From NCBI GenBank assembly GCA_004213995.1, contig SGZJ01000007.1:1-55609 (forward strand): DNA of 55,609 bases. The letters are read 5' to 3'. Of this stretch, positions 49,901 to 55,609 are shown piece by piece. This stretch comes from Flavobacteriales bacterium. GTDB taxonomy: Bacteria; Bacteroidota; Bacteroidia; Flavobacteriales; Flavobacteriaceae. Below the pieces are notes generated by a model. That model was not told the origin of the DNA. It searched no databases and worked only from the letters and a program-made list of their open reading frames with translations. Within the stretch, counting starts at the first letter, position 1. The number at the start of each line of letters is the position of its first letter. The position numbers were made by a program, and so were the translations under genes.

Positions 49901-52900
49901 ACGACTACCGATTTTGAACAATCTAATGTTGAGTATATAGAATTTTGGTTACAAGATCCCTTTATAAATAACACTGAAAATTCAGGTGGTAAGTTGACAT
50001 TTAATTTAGGTAATATTTCTGAAGATGTTTTAAAAGATGGTAGAAAGCAATATGAAAATGGTTTACCTGAGGATGGTGATATAAGCTTATTAAATGAAAC
50101 AACATGGGGGTCAATAGTTCCTCAAAATCAATCCTTAATTTATGCTTTTTCTACCTTAGGAGAAGAGAGGGTTAATCAAGACGTAGGTTTAGATGGTTAT
50201 GATGATCAAGAGGAAATCATTAAGTTTCCATCTTATGCTTCTTTGGATGATCCGTCCAACGATAACTATAATTATTTCTTAAATGCTGAGGGAGATATTT
50301 TAAATAGGTATAAACAATATAATGGGTTAGATGGTAACTCTCCGGAAATTTTTACAAACACCAACAGAGGGTCAACAACTCAACCAGACGCAGAGGATAT
50401 CAATAGAGATAATACAATGAACACTATTGATAGTTATTTTGAGTATGAGATTAATATAACTCCAAATTCATTATCTGATATAAACAATCAATTTATTAAA
50501 GATAGAAAAGAGAAAACTGTATCACTTCCAAATGGAACAACAGAGACTATAAAGTGGTATCAATTTAGGGTACCTGTTAATGAACCTTCAAATACAATTG
50601 GGGGAATTTCTGACTTTAGATCTATTAGGTTCATAAGAATGTATTTAAATGAATTTTCTGAAAATACTACATTTAGATTTGGTACTCTTGAGCTAGTTAG
50701 AAGTGATTGGAGAAAATATCAACTTTCACTCGATGAAGAAGTTAACAATGATAATGATATCACAAGTTTAAATGTCGGAGTTATTGGCATTCAAGAAAAT
50801 GAAGAAAGTTATGTCTCTCCTCCAGGTGTTGAGAGGGAGCAGTTTAATAACAATAATACTATTGTAAGGCAAAACGAACAGTCATTAGTATTAGATGTTT
50901 GTGCATTAGAAACTGAGGACTCAAGAGCAGTCTACAAGAATATCAATGTAGATATGAGGCAGTACAAAAGAATTAGAATGTTCTTGCATGCTGAGGAAGG
51001 ATCAAGTCCAGGGCTTTCTGATGGAGATATTGTTGGTTTTATAAGGATGGGTAATGATTTAACACAAAATTATTATCAAATTGAAGTTCCGCTTCAAAGA
51101 TCATCTACAAATACATTAGATCCCCAGTCAATTTGGCCTGAAATAAATGAAATTAATCTACCTATGGATGTCCTAGAGACCATCAAGTCTTTAGGAATTA
51201 CCAATGGAACTCTAGCAAATGAAGACCCTATTTTTTATGATGTTTTTGGAGATGATTTAATTGTAGATCCAGTTGATGAATTTTCACCATTTCAACTTGG
51301 TCAGCATAGGGTATCAATCAAGGGTAATCCTAATTTTGGAGATATTAGAACTTTGATGGTTGGGGTTAAAAACCCTAGGCAAGACAATATGGATGTTTGT
51401 GGTACAGTCTGGTTTAATGAGCTTAGATTATCTGATATGGATAACGAAGGAGGTTGGGCTGCAACAGTTACAATTGATACAAACATTGCAGATTTTATGA
51501 GTTTAAGTGCTACTGGAAGGCAGAGTACAAGTGGATTCGGAAGTATTGAACAAGGGCCCAATGAAAGAGACATTGAAGATGTAAGGCAATATGATTTAGT
51601 ATCAAATATCAATGTAGGTCAATTGCTTCCTGAAAAATGGGGAGTAACAATACCGTTTAACTTTGGATTAAGTGAGGAGTTAATTACACCTGAATATGAT
51701 CAACAATACAAGGATATTAAACTTCAAACTAGATTAAGCTCAGCAGAGAACACAATAGAAAAAAATAAAATTCTTGAGCAATCTGAGGATTATACAAAGA
51801 GAAAGAGTATTAATTTTATTGGAGTAAATAAACAACGTACTAGTGAAGGCAAACCTAAGTTTTATGATATAGAAAATTTAACTTTTAATTATTCTTATAA
51901 CGAGATTGAGCATAGAGATTATGAAATAGAAGATTTGTTAGATCAAAATGTTAGAGCAGGAGCTGCTTACAATTTTAATTTTAATTCAATTAAATTAGAG
52001 CCGTTTAAGAAAAATGATTCGTTGTTTACAGGTAAATACTTTAAAATTTTAAAAGACATTAATTTTAATTTATTACCCACTAATATTTCTGTAAATACAG
52101 ATTTTATTAGACAGTTTAATAAACAAAAATTTAGAGAATCAGAATTAACGGGGGATAACATTTCAGTCAATGAGCTTTTTAGAAGAAATTATAATTTTGA
52201 CTTACAATACAACTTTAATTATGTAATTAGTGATGGCTTAAATTTTAGTTATAATGCTTCAAATAATAATATTGTTAAAAATTATTTTTTAGATGACAAT
52301 ATAAATGGAGCTCAGGATTCAACACTTGATGTCTTTGACAGATTTTTTGACATTGGAGATCCAAATAGACAATCCCAGCAATTTGCAATTAATTATGAGC
52401 TTCCATTAAATAAAATACCAACATTTAGTTTTCTAAAAACTTCTTACTCTTACACTGGCGATTTTCAATGGCAAAAGGGGTCTGATTTATTTGGAAATTT
52501 AACTCTAAATGGTGAGACCTACGATTTAGGAAATACTATTTCAAATGCTAACACTCATAATATAAATAGTTCATTAGATATGACTAAGTTCTATAGATAT
52601 ATTGGGTTAGTTAAAAATAACAATAGGTCTGGAGATAAACGATCTTTTGGAGCTCAGCGAAATTCTCCTGCAAATAATAAGTTTAATTTTAAAAAGACGG
52701 TAATTGACCTTCTAACTAGTGTTAAAAGAATACAAATCAATTACTCTGAAAATAATGGTTCATTTTTGCCAGGATATTTACAGACACCAGACTTTATAGG
52801 TTCTTTTAGGCCATCCTTAGGCTATGTTTTTGGTAGTCAAAGAGATATAAGATACTTAGCAGCAAGGAATGGATGGCTTACTGTGTTTCCTGAGTTTAAT

Positions 52901-54094
52901 CAACAGTATACTCAAGTTAAAAACAAGAATTTAACTTTTTCTGCTAACCTCACTCCAATAAGGGACTTAAAAATAGATTTAACAGCAGGGAGAACCTATT
53001 CGGAGAACTTAACCGAGAATTTTAATACAATAGATTTAGATGGCGATGGATTAAGTGACGATTATAATCCTTTAATTCAAAACACTTTAGGAAACTTTAA
53101 TATCTCAACAGTATTAATAAAAACAGCATTTTCTAACAGTGATGAGAATAGCTCTGAAACTTTTGATACATTTAGAGAAAATCGATTAGTAATAGCGAGA
53201 AGGTTAGCTCTAGATGCAGGAATTGATTTTTCTAATCCAAATAACTTTGAAAACGGTGATTTAAGTGGTTTTCCTTTAGGGTATGGCAAAACTAATCAGT
53301 CAGTTTTACTACCAGCTTTCTTATCTGCGTACAGTGGGAATGACCCATCTACTTCTAACATGAGCGCATTTAGAAATGTTCCTATTCCAAATTGGTCTTT
53401 AAAATATACTGGACTGATGAAATTAAAATGGTTCAAAAAGAACTTTAAGAGATTGTCAATTTCTCATGGATATAACGCAATGTATACAATTAATCAATTT
53501 AGATCTAATTTGGATTTTAATCCAGGGAACCCTGAATTAGATTTTAGTTTACAAAATCCAAATGTTTTAGATCAATCTAATAATTATAAAAATGAATTTT
53601 TATACAGTAATATAAACTTAATGGAACAATTTAGTCCTTTGTTTAAATTAGATTTTGAAATGAAAAATTCTGTAAAAATATTGGCTGAAGTTAAAAAAGA
53701 TCGATTATTATCTTTGAGTTTTGACAACAATTTATTGACTGAAATTCAAGGTAATGAGTATATCTTTGGATTTGGATATAGAGTTAAAGATTTGAGAATA
53801 AGGTCAAGTTTAGCCGGAGCTAGTCAAATCATAAAAAGTGATTTAAATATGAAATTAGACCTTTCTGTTAGGAATAATAAAACAATTATTAGATATTTGG
53901 ATTTAGATAATAATCAAGTAACTTCAGGTCAAACTATATGGAATTTTAAATATTCTGCAGACTATGACTTTAGTAGAAACTTAACAGGTATATTTTATTT
54001 TGATTATTCTTTTTCAGAATATGCAATATCTACAGCGTTTCCTCAAACAACGATTAGATCTGGATTTACAATGAGATATAATTTTGGTAATTAA
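46928..54094 (+). CDS. sprA: SprA, type IX secretion/gliding outer-membrane translocon
   Basis: A 2388-residue SprA (Sov homologue), the giant beta-barrel that forms the translocon of the type IX secretion system and is needed for surface proteins and gliding. A signal peptide ending near FSQ (about residue 31) is preceded by a TTG start at 46928; no ATG is available closer than the mature region. The protein is rich in Asn, Asp, Ser and Phe and in alternating beta-strand patterns. It contains the characteristic SprA blocks such as GGRVLTEGVDYTVNYQAGTV and VDDFEGTQNIIDLMSPQGW. The last residues, MRYNFGN, fit a terminal barrel strand. Length is typical. No frameshift is seen over 7.2 kb. Confidence 0.97.
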   Translation: MNKLKNIVVSQFNILLFGIIIILSISTAFSQNLTSEEFSTTSLELENPTSIVENYTYDPISDRYFFNQSVGDFNINYPIILSPKEYEDLILDENLKKYYKDKIKAAEGRLDGSEDLQKNLIPEIYVNSKLFESIFGGNTIEVVPQGSLEIDLGVLYTKQDNPSFSPRNRSNFSFDFDQRIGLSLLGKVGTRVQVNANFDTQSTFDFQNLMQIQYEPTEDDIIKKIEVGNVSMPLNSSLITGAQSLFGFKTELQFGKTRVTAVFSEQKSEAKTVVAQAGGTIEEFQFRALDYDENRHFFLSHVFREKYDQALLNYPYVNSNIQITRTEVWVTNRNNTIDNVRNIVAFQDLGESSNLASNVNIFVGPNANPDNGNNGFNPLVIGQSDSQLTNSVRDIATIQSGILLPNVNEGYDYGKLENAKKLNSGSDYTVNTQLGYISLNQKLDNDEILAVAFQYTIGDQVYQVGEFANDGVQATEISNNNDNTNPVVNNNNLIVKLLKSTVSSVEAPMWKLMMKNIYNTGSFQLEEDGFKLNIFYNESSPLNYITPVDGVPFPTTNPNDLNISETPLLNLFNFDRLNSNNDPQFSGDGFFDFVPGITVLQNNGKIIFTKVEPFGEFLFEKLRLSPNENYDGNEDIIDDYNLNQKKYVYSSLYKSSKTIALQDSEKNKFQITGKYKSSSGSGIPIGAFNVPRGSVNVTAGGRVLTEGVDYTVNYQAGTVQILDPALQSSGTPINVSVENNATFGQQTKRFTGFNVEHQFSEKFLLGGTFLNLNERPVTQKANYGTEPINNTIFGFNGNFETELPLLTRLINKLPTIETEVASNLSLRGEVAYLVPGAPKGTDFKGEVTSYVDDFEGTQNIIDLMSPQGWSLSSRPKNLGLFYNDGGEDANGIQNGYDRALLNWYSIDPVFYSSIRPDEINDDEISNPYTRRIFIDEIFPQIDIVQGQISVINSLDLNYYPDVRGPYNMNPENVENSLTNPSNSWAGITRQITTTDFEQSNVEYIEFWLQDPFINNTENSGGKLTFNLGNISEDVLKDGRKQYENGLPEDGDISLLNETTWGSIVPQNQSLIYAFSTLGEERVNQDVGLDGYDDQEEIIKFPSYASLDDPSNDNYNYFLNAEGDILNRYKQYNGLDGNSPEIFTNTNRGSTTQPDAEDINRDNTMNTIDSYFEYEINITPNSLSDINNQFIKDRKEKTVSLPNGTTETIKWYQFRVPVNEPSNTIGGISDFRSIRFIRMYLNEFSENTTFRFGTLELVRSDWRKYQLSLDEEVNNDNDITSLNVGVIGIQENEESYVSPPGVEREQFNNNNTIVRQNEQSLVLDVCALETEDSRAVYKNINVDMRQYKRIRMFLHAEEGSSPGLSDGDIVGFIRMGNDLTQNYYQIEVPLQRSSTNTLDPQSIWPEINEINLPMDVLETIKSLGITNGTLANEDPIFYDVFGDDLIVDPVDEFSPFQLGQHRVSIKGNPNFGDIRTLMVGVKNPRQDNMDVCGTVWFNELRLSDMDNEGGWAATVTIDTNIADFMSLSATGRQSTSGFGSIEQGPNERDIEDVRQYDLVSNINVGQLLPEKWGVTIPFNFGLSEELITPEYDQQYKDIKLQTRLSSAENTIEKNKILEQSEDYTKRKSINFIGVNKQRTSEGKPKFYDIENLTFNYSYNEIEHRDYEIEDLLDQNVRAGAAYNFNFNSIKLEPFKKNDSLFTGKYFKILKDINFNLLPTNISVNTDFIRQFNKQKFRESELTGDNISVNELFRRNYNFDLQYNFNYVISDGLNFSYNASNNNIVKNYFLDDNINGAQDSTLDVFDRFFDIGDPNRQSQQFAINYELPLNKIPTFSFLKTSYSYTGDFQWQKGSDLFGNLTLNGETYDLGNTISNANTHNINSSLDMTKFYRYIGLVKNNNRSGDKRSFGAQRNSPANNKFNFKKTVIDLLTSVKRIQINYSENNGSFLPGYLQTPDFIGSFRPSLGYVFGSQRDIRYLAARNGWLTVFPEFNQQYTQVKNKNLTFSANLTPIRDLKIDLTAGRTYSENLTENFNTIDLDGDGLSDDYNPLIQNTLGNFNISTVLIKTAFSNSDENSSETFDTFRENRLVIARRLALDAGIDFSNPNNFENGDLSGFPLGYGKTNQSVLLPAFLSAYSGNDPSTSNMSAFRNVPIPNWSLKYTGLMKLKWFKKNFKRLSISHGYNAMYTINQFRSNLDFNPGNPELDFSLQNPNVLDQSNNYKNEFLYSNINLMEQFSPLFKLDFEMKNSVKILAEVKKDRLLSLSFDNNLLTEIQGNEYIFGFGYRVKDLRIRSSLAGASQIIKSDLNMKLDLSVRNNKTIIRYLDLDNNQVTSGQTIWNFKYSADYDFSRNLTGIFYFDYSFSEYAISTAFPQTTIRSGFTMRYNFGN

Positions 54095-54114
54095 TTTTTA
54101 ATAAAAACAATAAA

Positions 54115-54495
54115 ATGAGCACACCTTTAAATTTAAAATACACTAAAGATCACGAATGGGTATTAATTGAAAATGACATAGCAACTGTAGGGATTACAAA
54201 TTTTGCTCAAGGCGAATTAGGAGATATTGTTTATGTTGAAGTTGATACTGTGGGAGAAAAATTTGATGCAGAAGAAGTTTTTGGCTCTGTTGAAGCTGTA
54301 AAGACTGTTTCTGATTTGTTTTTGCCTCTAAGTGGTGAGATAATTGAATTTAACGAGTTACTGGAAAGTGAACCAGAAAAAGTAAATGATGACCCTTATG
54401 GTGAAGGTTGGATGATTAAGGTTCAAATCAGTGATTCATCTGAAATAGACAACCTAATGTCTGCTGAGGATTACAAAACAATGGTTGGTGAATAA
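54115..54495 (+). CDS. gcvH: glycine cleavage system H protein
   Basis: A 126-residue lipoyl carrier of the glycine cleavage system. The lipoylated lysine is Lys63 in GSVEAVKTVSDL. The start NLKYTKDHEWV and the segment GITNFAQGELGDIVYVE are diagnostic. It lies 20 bases after sprA and overlaps the next gene, a sprA-gcvH linkage seen in many flavobacteria. The other glycine cleavage genes (gcvT, gcvP) are not in the window. Confidence 0.97.
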   Translation: MSTPLNLKYTKDHEWVLIENDIATVGITNFAQGELGDIVYVEVDTVGEKFDAEEVFGSVEAVKTVSDLFLPLSGEIIEFNELLESEPEKVNDDPYGEGWMIKVQISDSSEIDNLMSAEDYKTMVGE

Positions 54496-54841
54496 TTTTA
54501 ATTTAATTGTTGCGCTAATATATAGTGCTTTAATTATTTATTTAGGATTATCAGAATCTGATGATATTTTAACTTATAATTTTCGTATCAACGATAAATT
54601 AGCTCATCTTTTGTTTTATTTGGTCTTTTATTTTTTATGGCAAAAGACTTTTGTAAATTGGTTCAATGGTAAAGGATTAATTTATTTATTTGTATTTGCA
54701 CTAACATTTGGAATTTTAATTGAAATTGGACAAAAATATTTAACCCTTACAAGAAGCGCTGAATTTTTGGATGTAGTCTTTAATCTCATAGGAATTCTAT
54801 TAGCTTACATATATTTTAACTCAAAAAAAAGAAAGATTTAA
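54485..54841 (+). CDS. VanZ-like small membrane protein
   Basis: A 118-residue protein with four hydrophobic segments (about 6-22, 38-55, 64-81 and 93-110). The pattern DKLAHLLFYLVFYFLW, then FGILIEIGQKYLTLTRSAEFLDVVFNLIGILLA, is that of the VanZ-like family; the DxxxNxxG element is visible. Its function outside glycopeptide resistance operons is unknown, and resistance should not be inferred. The start is TTG 54485 or GTG 54488, both inside the end of gcvH (overlap of about 10 bases), which implies coupled translation. Confidence 0.85.
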   Translation: MVNNFNLIVALIYSALIIYLGLSESDDILTYNFRINDKLAHLLFYLVFYFLWQKTFVNWFNGKGLIYLFVFALTFGILIEIGQKYLTLTRSAEFLDVVFNLIGILLAYIYFNSKKRKI

Positions 54842-54910
54842 AATTATAATCACTTGTTTTTTATTCAAATAATTGGTTATTTTACCAAACCACAATCAAA
54901 AAAATAAAAT

Positions 54911-55609
54911 ATGGAATCTAAAAAAAATCCAAAAGCAGACATTTCTAGAAATGCCTCGTTGTATTTTGCAATAGGATTAGCTTTGATGGTGTTTTTATCA
55001 TACATGACTATTAATTGGAAAGTTTATGATAGAAGTGCTATAGACATAGGTCTTGTTAACATGGATGAATTAGATGATGAAGAAATTCCATTATTAGAAC
55101 AGGTTGTGCCACCTCCACCTCCACCTCCACCTCCTGCTGCACCAGAAGTTATTGAGATAGTTGAAGATGAAGAGGAAGTTGAAGAAACTGTAATCGAATC
55201 TACTGAGACCGATCAAGAAGAAGAAATGGAAATTGAAGATCTTGATATTGAAGAAGTTGAAGAAGATATTGAAGTTCCTTTTTCAGTTATAGAAAATGTT
55301 CCAATCTTCCCTGGTTGTGATAAAGGAAATAATGAAGCAAGACGTAAATGTATGTCTCAAAAGATCACAAAATTTGTTCAAAGAAAATTTAACACTGATT
55401 TAGCTGGAGACCTTGGTCTTTCAGGAAGACAAAGAATTAGTGTTATTTTTAAAATTGATAAAAATGGTGATGTAGTCGGTGTTAGAGCCCGAGCTCCACA
55501 TCCAAGGCTAGTAAAAGAAGCTACAAGAGTAGTTAATTTACTCCCTAAGATGAAGCCAGGAAAACAAAGAGGAAAAGCGGTTGTAGTTCCTTATTCTTTA
55601 CCTATCATT
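54911..55609 (+). CDS. tonB: TonB-family energy transducer, 3' end cut by window
   Basis: The first 233 codons of a TonB-like protein, with no stop before the window edge. A short cytoplasmic start precedes one transmembrane helix (about 15-35, SLYFAIGLALMVFLSYMTI). A periplasmic linker follows with a run of eight prolines (about 68-75) and a long Glu/Asp-rich stretch. The C-terminal TonB domain begins near VPIFPGCDKGNNEARRKC and has SVIFKIDKNGDVVGVRARA. The last visible residues, VVVPYSLPI, usually lie within about ten residues of the end. TonB here could be energised by the ExbB/ExbD complex at 2977-5299. A weak promoter candidate lies at 54854-54885. Confidence 0.93.
   Translation, partial: MESKKNPKADISRNASLYFAIGLALMVFLSYMTINWKVYDRSAIDIGLVNMDELDDEEIPLLEQVVPPPPPPPPPAAPEVIEIVEDEEEVEETVIESTETDQEEEMEIEDLDIEEVEEDIEVPFSVIENVPIFPGCDKGNNEARRKCMSQKITKFVQRKFNTDLAGDLGLSGRQRISVIFKIDKNGDVVGVRARAPHPRLVKEATRVVNLLPKMKPGKQRGKAVVVPYSLPII

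Noticed and set aside
54485-54841. VanZ similarity as a glycopeptide resistance gene
   Set aside because: No other van genes are nearby, and VanZ-like proteins are widespread with no resistance role; Gram-negative cells are not targets in the same way.
55110-55135. Short CCT/CCA repeat run
   Set aside because: It encodes the polyproline part of the TonB periplasmic linker, a normal feature of the family.
1-55609. CRISPR arrays, insertion sequences, prophage or integrative element boundaries
   Set aside because: No regularly spaced direct repeats, transposase or integrase frames or att-like duplications were seen; the only tandem array is the coding repeat in rpsB.

Overview
The window is an AT-rich (roughly 30% GC by eye), densely packed piece of chromosome from a member of the Bacteroidota, most likely a marine member of the Flavobacteriia. 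The evidence is lineage-typical content: sprA of the type IX secretion/gliding machinery, an exbB-X-exbD-exbD cassette, the Act alternative complex III followed by coxBA, a FucP-type sugar transporter, and a DUF2723 membrane glycosyltransferase. Promoters fit the Bacteroidota -33 TTG / -7 TAnnTTTG pattern, and start codons lack an upstream purine-rich Shine-Dalgarno sequence. Intergenic gaps are short, many junctions overlap (ATGA, TAATG), and convergent genes stop within 1 to 12 bases of each other. I saw no insertion sequence, prophage, CRISPR array or obvious foreign island.

Layout. 1-2749: the 3' part of the 2-oxoglutarate dehydrogenase E2 gene, a TatD-type hydrolase and a type I asparaginase, then tRNA-Ser(GGA). 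2977-5299: energy-transduction cassette exbB, a small membrane protein, exbD, exbD. 5312-14801 (minus strand): rpoN, asnS and an RND/MMPL-type permease, then the translation block rplM-rpsI-rpsB-tsf-pyrH-frr. 14935-20384 (minus): a FucP-like sugar transporter, a glycosylasparaginase-like enzyme and DNA polymerase I. 20510-25306: a membrane metallophosphoesterase, a cysteine-less thioredoxin-fold protein and a convergent DUF2723 glycosyltransferase. 25397-30047: tRNA-Gln(TTG), then rimP-nusA-infB preceded by a strong hairpin. 30052-30459: a SPOR-domain protein.

30636-41940 is the respiratory core. actABCDEF encodes a quinol-oxidising alternative complex III with a six-haem ActA and a monohaem lipoprotein ActE. 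It is followed at once by the two catalytic subunits of an aa3-type cytochrome oxidase and closed by an intrinsic terminator. The genes together would carry electrons from menaquinol through ActB/C/F and the ActA/ActE haems to CuA and the haem-copper site of CoxA. 42010-55609 holds ruvB, queG, maeB, ruvA, sprA, gcvH, a VanZ-like protein and a tonB gene that runs off the window end.

Most of the window is conserved core genome and I do not see a convincing new multi-gene system. The best leads are smaller: a terminator-like hairpin in the rimP-nusA-infB leader, loss of proofreading-site residues in DNA polymerase I, a tandem 15-bp repeat that makes a charged tail on ribosomal protein S2, a thioredoxin fold with no active-site cysteines, a His-rich loop in ActF, and a compact terminator/promoter/start junction at ruvB.
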